DNA of 64,000 nt from Sorangium cellulosum (GTDB lineage Bacteria > Myxococcota_A > Polyangia > Polyangiales > Polyangiaceae): positions 9,190,501 through 9,254,500 of the forward strand of contig NZ_CP012673.1 of assembly GCF_002950945.1 (NCBI RefSeq). The letters run 5' to 3'. Below the pieces are notes generated by a model. That model was given only the letters and a program-made list of their open reading frames with translations, was not told the origin of the DNA and searched no databases. How positions within the stretch are numbered: the first letter of the stretch is position 1; the number at the start of each line of letters is the position of its first letter. The position numbers and the translations under genes were made by a program. Positions 1 through 7,970 of this stretch are shown here, in pieces.

Positions 1-8
1 GAGGTCAT

Positions 9-35
9 TGTGAGCGTTCACATAGCCGGTGTCAA
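9..35 (-). promoter_or_regulatory. LacI-type operator in a leftward promoter
   Basis: The palindrome TGTGAGCGTTCACA lies at 9-22. On the minus strand it is preceded by TTGACA (35 down to 30), whose first base is exactly 13 bp upstream of the first operator base. The same geometry recurs four more times in this window. The promoter points out of the left edge, so the controlled gene is not visible. The operator would overlap the spacer and -10 region, which fits repression. The regulator at 118-1170 is the obvious candidate binder, but binding is inferred. Confidence 0.75.
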
Positions 36-117
36 ACAAAACCGACCGGCGCGCGGCCCCCCTCGCACCCGATTGGACGGCCAGGCTGGCGGGTCTACGC
101 CGGAGGCTCGCGCGCGC

Positions 118-1170
118 TCATCGGCCCCGGGGGACGGCGGCGGCGCTCTTGCGCAGGACCAGCTCGGCCTCGACCACAACGCGCGCATCGGAGCGCTGGC
201 CGCTCTCGATCTGCCCGAGCAGCAGGTGGAGGCACCGGCGCCCGAGCTCGGAGAAGTCCTGGCGGACGGTGGTGAGCGGCGGCGTGAAGTAGGCCGCCTC
301 CGGGATGTCGTCGAAGCCGACGATGCTGATGTCCCGCGGCACATCGCGGCCGATCTCGTTGAGGTAGCGGAGCAGGCCGAGCGCCATCTGGTCGTTGGCC
401 ACGAACACGGCGGTGACGCCCGGCGTGCGCGAGAGCTGCGGGGCGAGCTCGTAGCCCGAGCGCGCGCTCCAGTCGCCGCGCAGGAGGGGCGGCACCTCGA
501 CGCCGGCGGCCTCCAGCGCCGAACGCCAGCCGTCGATGCGCTGGTCGGCCTCGAGCCAGTCCTGCGGACCGGCGATGTGCCACACGGTGCGATGACCCAG
601 GTCGAGCAGGTGGCGGGTCGCGGCCGCCGCGCCGCCGTGCTGGTCGACGGCGACCACCGGGACCGAGTCGTCCGGCCCCCCCTCGACGGCGACCACCGGC
701 ACGTTGGAGGTGACGTGGCGGAGCGCGTCCACCGCCGACCGCTGCGGGGCGATGACGACGATGCCGTCGGCGCCCTGGTCGCACAGCCGCTTCACCGCGT
801 CGACCACCGGCGCGCGGCTGAACGACTTCAGGCTGGCGATGCTGACGCCGTACCCGGCGTCGTGCGCCGCCTCCTCGATGCCGAGCAGCGTCGACGCCGG
901 GCCGTAGAGCGTCGTGTCGAAGCTGACCACCCCCAGCGTCCGCGAGCGCCCGGTCACGAGCGCCTGCGCCACGGAGCTAGGGCGGTAATCGAGCTGGCGG
1001 ATCGCTTCGAGCACGCGCTCCCGCGTGTCGGGATGCACGTGGGGGCTGTCGTGAAGGACCCGCGAGACCGTCTGGTACGAGACGCCGGCGAGCTTGGCCA
1101 CATCGACCATGACCGCGGCCCGGCGCCCGCCTCGCTTGACGCGCCGCTCCGGAGGAGACTTGTCAACCAT
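118..1170 (-). CDS. LacI-family transcriptional regulator, probable arabinose/arabinan repressor
   Basis: A 350-residue LacI/GalR protein. The N-terminal helix-turn-helix (about residues 20-40, with VAKLAGVSYQTVSRVL) is followed by a hinge (YRPSSVAQAL, about 62-71) and a periplasmic-binding-protein-like effector domain ending in the typical DDIPEAAYFTPPLTTVRQ stretch. Family members bind a sugar or sugar phosphate and release palindromic operators. Five identically arranged palindromes lie within 4 kb, next to araBAD and a GH43 enzyme, so an AraR-like role is inferred. The start at 1170 lacks a clear Shine-Dalgarno sequence; an internal ATG at 1110 just before the HTH is an alternative. The first part of the gene is partly duplicated upstream at 1232-1321. 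Confidence 0.9.
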   Translation of the reverse strand: MVDKSPPERRVKRGGRRAAVMVDVAKLAGVSYQTVSRVLHDSPHVHPDTRERVLEAIRQLDYRPSSVAQALVTGRSRTLGVVSFDTTLYGPASTLLGIEEAAHDAGYGVSIASLKSFSRAPVVDAVKRLCDQGADGIVVIAPQRSAVDALRHVTSNVPVVAVEGGPDDSVPVVAVDQHGGAAAATRHLLDLGHRTVWHIAGPQDWLEADQRIDGWRSALEAAGVEVPPLLRGDWSARSGYELAPQLSRTPGVTAVFVANDQMALGLLRYLNEIGRDVPRDISIVGFDDIPEAAYFTPPLTTVRQDFSELGRRCLHLLLGQIESGQRSDARVVVEAELVLRKSAAAVPRGR

Positions 1171-1321
1171 CGGGGCCCGAGCTTAGTCGCGGCCGGGCGG
1201 ATTGGAATCCACATCCCGCACAAGATTAGAAGCCACATCGCGCACGACCGCGGCCCGGCGCCCGCGCCGCTTGACGCGCCGCTCCGGAGGCGACGTGCCA
1301 GCCGCCGGAGCGCGAGCTCAG
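1097..1321. repeat. Partial duplication of the regulator 5' end (offset 135 bp)
   Basis: Bases 1097-1186, covering the start and first 25 codons of the LacI gene, recur at 1232-1321 with a constant offset of 135 bp. The shared core includes GACCGCGGCCCGGCGCCCGC with few changes and CTTGACGCGCCGCTCCGGAGG nearly intact. The copy has lost the start codon (position 1303-1305 is not CAT), so it is not expected to be translated. It looks like an old tandem duplication or a scar left when the regulator gene was moved. Confidence 0.7.
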
Positions 1322-1341
1322 CAGCAACCGGCGGACTGGCG

Positions 1342-1368
1342 TTGACAGCGGACAGGTGAACGCTCACA
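1342..1368 (+). promoter_or_regulatory. LacI-type operator in a rightward promoter
   Basis: TTGACA at 1342-1347 is followed after 13 bp (first base to first base) by GGTGAACGCTCACA at 1355-1368, a near-perfect copy of the operator. Downstream comes CTTCGCCCCGAGGGGG, matching the araB leader CTTTGCCCTGAGGGGG. The promoter faces the 3' end of the GH43 gene, so no intact gene follows. It could be a leftover promoter or produce antisense RNA over the GH43 gene. Confidence 0.65.
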
Positions 1369-1396
1369 AGGAAGTCTCCTTCTCCAGCTTCGCCCC

Positions 1397-1472
1397 GAGG
1401 GGGCCGTTCTGCTGCGCGCCGAGACCGCCGTCGTCGGGATCGGCCTCGGGATGGCCCGGTGGTCCTCTACAT
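1397..1472 (+). pseudogene. Possible remnant of a sugar-kinase gene start
   Basis: After the operator module at 1342-1368 the sequence resembles the beginning of araB. GAGGGGG at 1397 is followed 38 bp later by CGGGATCGG, against 35 bp in araB, a difference of one codon. The conceptual reading (CTG in place of ATG at 1409) gives ETAVVGIGLG, against araB TFVIGIDFG. The similarity stops at the convergent end of the GH43 gene. High GC content could produce part of this by chance, so the call is tentative. Confidence 0.3.
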
Positions 1473-3188
1473 TCAGCGGAGATCTCCGGCGGCCCAGCTG
1501 CGACCGGCTCGTCGCGCACGACGCCGCCGCGCGACGACCACGCCCAGCGCGATCAAGGCGCCGAGCACGCCCGCCGGGGAGGTGGGCCCCGAGCCGACGC
1601 GGAACGAGCACCCGCCCCTGTCCTCGCTGCCGCCGCCATCCGGGGCGGCGCCACCGCCGCCCGTGCCGGAGCCCGCCGTTCCTCCGCTGCCGGTCGTCGC
1701 TGCGCCGCCGTCGCTCCCGCCCCCGCCCGAGCCGCCGCTGCCCGTCGCACCCCCGCTCCCCACGCTCGTGGAGCTCCCGCTCGTCGGCTCCGGATCCGGA
1801 GCGTCGAGCGGAGCGAATTTCCACCAGTTGAAGTTGAACAGGGAGCCGCCTCCACCGGCGAACTTCAGGTAGAGATCGTGGATCCCTGTCGCACCGTCGA
1901 CCTCACACGACGTGGTGACCCAGGCCTGGGGGCCGCCGGTGCCCCGGACCGTGCAGGTCCCCACCAGCGTGCCGGTCGGGCCGTCGAGGCGCAGCTCGAT
2001 GCTGCCGCCACCGGTCGCCGAGGCCACCCTCGCGTCGAAGGACACCGCGCCGGTGCCGAAATCGACGCCCTTTACTTTGATGTAGTCGCCGTTCTCGATC
2101 GACGTGACATTGATGCCGCCCTCGCTGCATGCCTCGGTCTCGACGCCGGATTCCCAGGCGATGGTCTCAGCCTCCGTCATGACGTACGGGTTCAGGTTGC
2201 CGGCGCCAGGCGGCCCCGCGTCGGTCATCGTGATCGTCGGGAATGTACCATCGGCGTTGAAGGTGAACCCCTCGACAGCCGCCGAGCGGTGAAAACCGTG
2301 ACCGCCCGGCAGAGCGCCGTTGTGATAGAAGAAGTACGAGCTGCCCTTGAAGTCGATGACGCCAGCGTGGTTGGTGAAGCTGCCGCCTTCCGTGGGCATG
2401 ATGACCCCGCGGTAAGTCCACGGGCCGGTCGGGCTGCTGCTCGTGGAGTAGGCGATGTACTCGGGGATGCCGCCGGCGGCGTACACCAGATAGTACAGCC
2501 CATCACGCTTGTAGAGCCATGGACCTTCCTCGTACAGCGTCGGACGTTGAGCGTTCCCGTCACGCCGCCCGAAGCTCTCCGCCGTCATGGGCACGCGCAC
2601 GACGTCTCCCTGGTAGGAGGTCATGTCCTCGTTCAGCTTCACGTAGCACAGGTTGGGGTTTCCCCAGTACAGGTAGGCCTGGCCGTCGTCGTCGATGAAC
2701 GGCGTCGGATCGATGTCTCCGCAGTTGGCGGTGATCAACGGCCGTCCGAGGGCATCCTCGAACGGACCGGTGGGGCTGTCCGACACGGCCACGCCGATGG
2801 TCATCCTGCCGAGCGACCTGCTCGTCGTGGGAACGTAGAAGTAGAACTTCCCGTTCCTGTGGATGGCCTGACCTGCCCACGCGTCTCCCTTCGACCAGCT
2901 GAAGTCGCTGTACCTCAGCGGAGATCCGTGGTCCGTCCAGTTCACGATGTCCGTGGACGAATACACTCTCCACTCGTTCATCCCGAACCAATCCGTGGCG
3001 CTGTCCTCGTCATGCCCGGTATAGAGATATACCGTGCCATTGTGGACCATGGGAGCAGGATCCGCGGTATAGATGGTCTGCACGATGGGATTGTCCGCCA
3101 GGGAGCTGGACGGAAACGCGGTCACGCCGCAAATCAACAACGCCGCGATGCCGAGCTTGCTCTGCATGTGTGTCGCACTCGTAGCCAT
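1473..3188 (-). CDS. Secreted GH43 arabinofuranosidase-type hydrolase with CBM6 and MYXO-CTERM-like tail
   Basis: About 571 residues. The ATG at 3188 follows GAGGTCC and begins a signal peptide (about 1-32, LLICGVTAFPSSSLA). The GH43 five-blade domain shows the expected acidic residues: Asp43 in YTADPAP (base), Asp160 in CGDIDPTPF (pKa modulator) and Glu221 in YEEGPW (acid). A CBM6 follows (about 333-460, TEAETIAWESGVETEACSEGG). The pattern matches arabinoxylan arabinofuranohydrolases; beta-xylosidase activity cannot be excluded. A Gly/Ser/Thr linker leads to GGCSFRVGS, a hydrophobic helix and RRRRARR, the layout of MYXO-CTERM sorting tails, so surface attachment is inferred. An operator-bearing promoter (3405-3431) drives it divergently from araB. 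Confidence 0.9.
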   Translation of the reverse strand: MATSATHMQSKLGIAALLICGVTAFPSSSLADNPIVQTIYTADPAPMVHNGTVYLYTGHDEDSATDWFGMNEWRVYSSTDIVNWTDHGSPLRYSDFSWSKGDAWAGQAIHRNGKFYFYVPTTSRSLGRMTIGVAVSDSPTGPFEDALGRPLITANCGDIDPTPFIDDDGQAYLYWGNPNLCYVKLNEDMTSYQGDVVRVPMTAESFGRRDGNAQRPTLYEEGPWLYKRDGLYYLVYAAGGIPEYIAYSTSSSPTGPWTYRGVIMPTEGGSFTNHAGVIDFKGSSYFFYHNGALPGGHGFHRSAAVEGFTFNADGTFPTITMTDAGPPGAGNLNPYVMTEAETIAWESGVETEACSEGGINVTSIENGDYIKVKGVDFGTGAVSFDARVASATGGGSIELRLDGPTGTLVGTCTVRGTGGPQAWVTTSCEVDGATGIHDLYLKFAGGGGSLFNFNWWKFAPLDAPDPEPTSGSSTSVGSGGATGSGGSGGGGSDGGAATTGSGGTAGSGTGGGGAAPDGGGSEDRGGCSFRVGSGPTSPAGVLGALIALGVVVARRRRARRAGRSWAAGDLR

Positions 3189-3404
3189 TCTTGGACCTCG
3201 CTGCTCTGCTGCAACTTCGCCAGGCATCGCCGGATGACGCAGATCGCTCGGGCGATGATTCTCCGGCGCTTCTCGAGCTTCCGGATGCGCGCAAACATCG
3301 AGCTCGGCGCACGAGGGTGGCGCCGAGTTCAATCGGAGGATAAAGGTCTCGGCGCGCGTGACGGCCCACGCAGGGCGAAACAAAAGGATGACACTCGGGC
3401 TAAT

Positions 3405-3431
3405 TGTGAACGCTCACATTACGGCAGTCAA
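3405..3431 (-). promoter_or_regulatory. LacI-type operator/promoter of the GH43 gene
   Basis: On the minus strand TTGACT (3431 to 3426) lies 13 bp before TGTGAGCGTTCACA (3418 to 3405), the same spacing as the other modules. It points at the GH43 gene, leaving a leader of about 215 bp before the ATG at 3188. This is the left half of a divergent promoter pair whose right half is at 3498-3524. Confidence 0.8.
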
Positions 3432-3497
3432 TGCAAAATCGACCAGCCAAAGGATCTGCCCGCCGCCCGGGCCGAGCGCAGCGGACGGGGATCGGCG

Positions 3498-3524
3498 TTG
3501 ATACAGGAAATGTGAACGTTCACA
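3498..3524 (+). promoter_or_regulatory. LacI-type operator, perfect palindrome
   Basis: TTGATA at 3498-3503, then the perfect 14-bp palindrome TGTGAACGTTCACA at 3511-3524, 13 bp from first base to first base. It fires toward the decayed CBM6 fragment and araB. It may be an upstream tandem promoter for araB, or an orphan left when the gene between 3540 and 3898 decayed. Confidence 0.75.
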
Positions 3525-3539
3525 GCACTACCACCCTTC

Positions 3540-3898
3540 GACTTTGCCCCCTGACCTACGACGCAGAGGGCAAGATCGTCCAGGTCTCCGCCACGAAGGG
3601 AACGGTGGCTCAGCGGAAGAGCGTCGATGCGCTCGCCCGCATGGAGGCGGAGACCATGGTCGCTCAGCGCGGCGTCGAGGTCGACGTCGTGGAAGACGAC
3701 GGCGAGCGGGCGGGCGTCGCCGTGGCCTGGATCGACGACCAGGAGGTGCTGCTGGGCGGCTGTGAGGGGTTCACGGACACGCCCGGAGAGCGCATCGGCG
3801 TGTGCGCGGTCAGCCCCACGGGAGGCTGGCAGGCGTGGACGGACGTCGAGTGCCCGTCGAGGACCACGCCTGGCCGCGGAGGCGCGGATCATTGTTGA
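3540..3898 (+). pseudogene. Decayed 3' end of a second GH43-CBM6 gene
   Basis: An open frame without a usable start downstream of the promoter at 3498 (the first in-frame Met is internal). The translation contains LCPLTYDAEGKIVQVSATKG, like the end of a GH43 domain, then ARMEAETMVAQRGVEV, like the start of a CBM6 (compare VMTEAETIAWESGVETE in the GH43 protein), and SPTGGWQAWTDVECP, like the CBM6 end. The middle of the CBM6 is altered or deleted. Codon use is still GC-rich at third positions, suggesting fairly recent decay. A short functional protein is an alternative, but no start codon supports it. Confidence 0.5.
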
Positions 3899-3921
3899 CA
3901 TTCAGCATGTGAGCGTTCACA
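3895..3921 (+). promoter_or_regulatory. LacI-type operator/promoter of araB
   Basis: TTGACA at 3895-3900 and TGTGAGCGTTCACA at 3908-3921, again 13 bp apart. The -10 region would fall at the right edge of the operator (CACATT, a poor match), so bound repressor would cover the core promoter. The leader CTTTGCCCTGAGGGGG (3941-3956) contains the araB ribosome-binding site and resembles the leaders of the 1342 and 3498 modules. Confidence 0.8.
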
Positions 3922-3961
3922 TTGAAACTTCGTCCTTCGGCTTTGCCCTGAGGGGGCTGTC

Positions 3962-5665
3962 ATGAGCACCGGGACCTTCGTCATCGGGATCGATTTCGGT
4001 ACAGACTCCGTTCGCTCGGTCGTCGCGGACGCGCAGGGCGGCGCGATCGCGGGGGCGGCGGTCGCGCCCTACCCGCGCTGGGCGCAAGGTCGTTATTGCG
4101 ACCCGCACGCGCACCGGTTCCGCCAGCACCCGCTCGACTACCTGCACGCGATGGAGGCGTCGATCCGGTCGGCCCTGAGCCAGGCGGGCGGCGACGTCGC
4201 GTCGCGCGTGCGCGGGATATCGGTCGACACCACGGGCTCCACGCCGGTCCTCGCCGACGAGAAGGGCAGGCCGCTCGCGCTCCACCCCCGCTTCGAGGAG
4301 GACCCGGACGCGATGTTCATCCTCTGGAAGGACCACACCGCGCTGGCGGAGGCGGCGCGGATCAACGAGCTCGCCCGCACCTGGGGCGGCGTGGACTACA
4401 CGAAGTTCTCGGGGGGCGTGTACTCCGCCGAGTGGTTCTGGGCCAAGGCGCTCCACGTCATCGAGGCCAATCCGGCGGTCGCACGCGCGGCGGTCACCGT
4501 GCTCGAGCACTGCGACTGGATCCCCACGGTCCTCACCGGCACCGAGGATCTCGGGCAGATCAGGCGGAGCCGCTGCGCCGCAGGACACAAGGCGATGTGG
4601 CACCCGGAGTTCGACGGTTACCCGTCGAGCGAGTTCCTGGCGAGGCTCCACCCGCGCCTGCCCGCGCTCAAGGCCACCCTCGGCTCACGGACCTGGACCG
4701 CGGACGCGCCCTTCGGGACGATCTCGCCCTCGTGGGCCGCGACGCTCGGCATCCCGGAGGACACGGTCGTGGGCGTCGGCGCCTTCGACGCGCACATGGG
4801 CGCGGTGGGCGGCGACATCCAGCCTCACCACCTGCTCAAGGTCATGGGCACGAGCACGTGCGACATGCTCGTCGTCCCGAGCACGGGCGCGCCGGAGGTC
4901 CTGGTCGCCGGGATCTGCGGCCAGGTCGACGGATCGATCCTCCCGGGCGCGATCGGCTACGAGGCGGGGCAGTCCGCCTTCGGCGACGTCTTTGCGTGGT
5001 TCAAGCAGCTGCTCAGCTGGCCGCTGCGCGCCCTCCTCCCGGCCGCCCAGGGAGCTTCCGGTTCGCCCCCGGAGACCGTCGCCGACGTGGCGCCCCGTGC
5101 GGCTTTCGCCGACGCGATCCTGGAACGGATCATCCCCGAGCTCGAGAAGGCCGCCGCGGAGATCCCGCCGGCGCCGAGCTCGGTCGTCGCGCTCGACTGG
5201 TTCAACGGGCGGAGGACGCCGGACGCTGACCAGCGGCTCAAGGGCGCGCTCCTCCGCCTCGATCTGGCCACCGACGCGCCGCGGATCTACCGCGCGCTCG
5301 TCGAGGCGCTCGCCTTCGGATCGCGCGCCATCGTCGAGCGCTTCCGGGCGCAGGGGATCCGCATCGACGGCGTCATCGGCATCGGAGGGGTCGCGCGCAA
5401 GAGCCCCCTCACCATGCAGGTCCTCGCGGACGTGCTCGACATGACCGTCGAGGTCCGCGCCGGCGAGCAGCCGGTCGCCCTGGGCGCGGCGATGTTCGCC
5501 GCGACGGCCGCCGGCCTGCACGCCACGATCGAGGACGCGCAGCGCGCGATGTCGCCCGGGACCGAGGCCGTCTACCGGCCGGATCCCGTGCGCGCCGGGA
5601 TCTATGACGCACTGTACAGGGATTATATCAAGCTCGGGTCCTTCGCGGAGGAGGAGCTGACGTGA
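3962..5665 (+). CDS. araB: L-ribulokinase
   Basis: A 567-residue FGGY-family kinase, the usual AraB length, phosphorylating L-ribulose to L-ribulose 5-phosphate with ATP in the cytoplasm. The N-terminal phosphate loop GIDFGTDSVRSVVAD (about 8-22), the AraB-specific stretch SRCAAGHKAMWHPEF (about 203-217) and the C-terminal GIGGVARKSPLTMQVLAD are present. The start ATG follows GAGGGGG at a good distance. It is the first gene of araB-araA-araD-importer, with araA starting on the last base of its stop codon. The operator at 3908-3921 should make it arabinose-inducible. Confidence 0.97.
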   Translation: MSTGTFVIGIDFGTDSVRSVVADAQGGAIAGAAVAPYPRWAQGRYCDPHAHRFRQHPLDYLHAMEASIRSALSQAGGDVASRVRGISVDTTGSTPVLADEKGRPLALHPRFEEDPDAMFILWKDHTALAEAARINELARTWGGVDYTKFSGGVYSAEWFWAKALHVIEANPAVARAAVTVLEHCDWIPTVLTGTEDLGQIRRSRCAAGHKAMWHPEFDGYPSSEFLARLHPRLPALKATLGSRTWTADAPFGTISPSWAATLGIPEDTVVGVGAFDAHMGAVGGDIQPHHLLKVMGTSTCDMLVVPSTGAPEVLVAGICGQVDGSILPGAIGYEAGQSAFGDVFAWFKQLLSWPLRALLPAAQGASGSPPETVADVAPRAAFADAILERIIPELEKAAAEIPPAPSSVVALDWFNGRRTPDADQRLKGALLRLDLATDAPRIYRALVEALAFGSRAIVERFRAQGIRIDGVIGIGGVARKSPLTMQVLADVLDMTVEVRAGEQPVALGAAMFAATAAGLHATIEDAQRAMSPGTEAVYRPDPVRAGIYDALYRDYIKLGSFAEEELT

Positions 5666-7185
5666 TGAGCGGAGTCGTAATGCAGGATCTTCGAGACAGC
5701 TTCGAGGTGTGGTTTTTGACGGGCAGCCAGGACCTCTACGGCGAGGAGGCGCTGAGGCAGGTCGCCGAGCATTCGCGGGAGATCGCCGAGTACCTCGACG
5801 CCTCGGGCAAGATCCCGGTCAGGGTCGTCTGGAAGCCGACGCTCAAGAGCCCCGAGGCGGTCCTCGCCGTCTGCCGCGAGGCGAACGCGGCGCCGCGCTG
5901 TGTCGGCGTCATCACGTGGATGCACACGTTCTCGCCCGCGAAGATGTGGATCGCGGGGCTCATGCGCCTGGAGAAGCCGCTCGCTCACCTGCACACGCAG
6001 TACAACCGCGAGCTCCCCTGGGACAGCATCGACATGGACTTCATGAACCTGAACCAGTCCGCCCACGGGGACCGGGAGTTCGGGTACATCGGCGCGCGCC
6101 TGCGCATCGAGCGGAAGGTGGTCGTCGGCCACTGGAAGGACGACGACGTCCTCGGCAGGCTCGACGTCTGGTCGCGCGCCGCGTGTGCGGCCCTCGACGC
6201 GCGGCGGCTCAGGATCGCCCGCTTCGGCGGCATGAACATGAGAGAGGTGGCCGTCACCGGCGGGGACCGCGTCGAGGCGCAGGTGAAGCTGGGATGGTCG
6301 GTGAACGGCTACGGCGTGGGCGATCTCGTCGCGCGCATCGCGGACGTCGACGAGCGCGAGGTCGATCGCCTGGTGGCGGAGTACGACGAGGCGTACGCCG
6401 TCGCCCCTGCCCTGAGGAAGGGCGGCGAGCGTCGCGGCGAGCTGCGCTACGCGGCGAGGCAGGAGGCGGCGATACGCTCCTTCCTCAAGGAGGGCGGCTT
6501 CGGCGGGTTCACGACCACCTTCGAGGACCTGCACGGGCTCAAGCAGCTCCCCGGCCTCGCGGTGCAGCGGCTCATGGCCGAGGGCTACGGCTTCGGCGCC
6601 GAGGGCGACTGGAAGTCGTGCGGCCTCGTCCGCGCCCTGAAGGTCATGTCGACCGGGCTGCGCGGGGGCGTCTCCTTCATGGAGGACTACACGTATCACC
6701 TCGTCGAGGGGAAAGAGCGGGTCCTCGGCGCCCACATGCTCGAGATCTGCCCGTCGATCGCCGCGGGCAGGCCGTCGCTCGAGATCCACCCGCTCTCCAT
6801 CGGCGGCAGGTCGGACCCGTGCCGGCTGGTCTTCGACTCCGGGACCGGGCCCGCCGTGAACGTGGCCATGGTCGACATGCGCGGCCGCATGCGGATGGTC
6901 GCGAACGAGCTCGAGGCGGTGCCGCCCGACGGGGAGATGCCGAAGCTGCCGGTGGCGCGCGCGGTGTGGATCCCGAAGCCGGACTTCAAGCTCGCGTGCG
7001 AGGCCTGGATCCTGGCGGGAGGCGCTCATCATTGCGCGCACAGCCGCGCCGTGACCATGGAGCACGTGGAGGACTTCGCCGCCATCGCCGGCGTGGAGCT
7101 GGTCCGCATCGGCCATGGGACCGAGATCCGCGCGCTGAAGAACGAGCTCCGCTGGAACGACCTCGCCTACCGGATGGCGCACTGA
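5665..7185 (+). CDS. araA: L-arabinose isomerase
   Basis: A protein of 506 residues converting L-arabinose to L-ribulose with a Mn2+ site. Family landmarks are visible: EVWFLTGSQDLYG at the N-terminus, HLHTQYNRELPW, EGYGFGAEGDWK (first metal Glu), SFMEDYTYH (second Glu), GAHMLEICPS (metal His) and GAHHCAHS (second His). The start is taken as ATG 5665, overlapping the araB stop by one base, 8 nt after GGAGGAGGAG; GTG 5662 is one codon upstream. Tight coupling to araB indicates one transcript. Confidence 0.97.
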   Translation: MSGVVMQDLRDSFEVWFLTGSQDLYGEEALRQVAEHSREIAEYLDASGKIPVRVVWKPTLKSPEAVLAVCREANAAPRCVGVITWMHTFSPAKMWIAGLMRLEKPLAHLHTQYNRELPWDSIDMDFMNLNQSAHGDREFGYIGARLRIERKVVVGHWKDDDVLGRLDVWSRAACAALDARRLRIARFGGMNMREVAVTGGDRVEAQVKLGWSVNGYGVGDLVARIADVDEREVDRLVAEYDEAYAVAPALRKGGERRGELRYAARQEAAIRSFLKEGGFGGFTTTFEDLHGLKQLPGLAVQRLMAEGYGFGAEGDWKSCGLVRALKVMSTGLRGGVSFMEDYTYHLVEGKERVLGAHMLEICPSIAAGRPSLEIHPLSIGGRSDPCRLVFDSGTGPAVNVAMVDMRGRMRMVANELEAVPPDGEMPKLPVARAVWIPKPDFKLACEAWILAGGAHHCAHSRAVTMEHVEDFAAIAGVELVRIGHGTEIRALKNELRWNDLAYRMAH

Positions 7186-7195
7186 GGGCCCGGAC

Positions 7196-7894
7196 GTGAG
7201 CACGACCTACCGAGAGCTGCGAGAGCGCGCCTGGGCGGCGAACATGGAGATCCCGCGCCGGGGGCTCGCCATCTACACGTTCGGCAACGTCTCGGCGTTC
7301 GACCGCCACCGGGGTGTCCTCGCCATCAAGCCGAGCGGCGTCGCGTACGACCAGCTGTCGGTCGACGACATGGTGGTGGTCGACCTCGCGGGGAAGGTGG
7401 TGGAGGGGCGCCTCCGCCCCTCCTCGGACACCCGGACGCACATCGTCCTCTACGCGAGCTTCCCCGGGGTGGGCGGCGTCGTCCACACACACTCGACCTT
7501 CGCGACCAGCTGGGCGCAGGCGGGCACGCCGATCCCGATCTACGGGACGACGCACGCCGATCACCTGGCCGAGGACGTGCCGTGCACCGAGGTGATGCGC
7601 GCGGACGCCGTGTCGGGCGACTACGAGACCGAGACCGGCAAGCAGATCCTCGAGTGCTTCAGGGAGCGGAACCCGCTCCACACGCCGATGGTGCTGGTGG
7701 CGGGGCACGGCCCCTTCGCGTGGGGCGAGGACGCCGACAAGGCGGTGTACAATGCGGTGGTGCTCGAGGAGATCGCGCGGATGGCGTTCATCACCCGCAC
7801 CATCCACCCGGGAGCCGCGCGCCTGCCCGACGCGCTCGTGCGCAAGCACTTCGACAGGAAGCACGGCAAGGGCGCGTACTACGGCCAGAAGTGA
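7196..7894 (+). CDS. araD: L-ribulose-5-phosphate 4-epimerase
   Basis: A 232-residue class II aldolase/epimerase converting L-ribulose 5-phosphate to D-xylulose 5-phosphate, which enters the pentose phosphate pathway. The Zn ligands appear as HTHSTFATSWAQAG and AGHGPFAWG, and the N-terminal FGNVSAFDR and KPSGVAYDQL phosphate-binding segments are intact. The length equals E. coli AraD. GTG start, 10 bp after the araA stop. The araB-araA-araD order gives a complete isomerase route. Confidence 0.96.
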   Translation: MSTTYRELRERAWAANMEIPRRGLAIYTFGNVSAFDRHRGVLAIKPSGVAYDQLSVDDMVVVDLAGKVVEGRLRPSSDTRTHIVLYASFPGVGGVVHTHSTFATSWAQAGTPIPIYGTTHADHLAEDVPCTEVMRADAVSGDYETETGKQILECFRERNPLHTPMVLVAGHGPFAWGEDADKAVYNAVVLEEIARMAFITRTIHPGAARLPDALVRKHFDRKHGKGAYYGQK

Positions 7895-7970
7895 GGCCGG
7901 ACGTCAGGGGACGAAGACGAACGAGCCGTCCCGTGGACGGGACGTGTACACAGAGGAAAGGAGCTGCGCC

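Noticed and set aside
10..1359. Plus-strand open frame opposite the LacI gene
   Set aside because: The minus strand encodes an unmistakable LacI protein. The plus product is Arg/Ala/Asp-rich with no motif.
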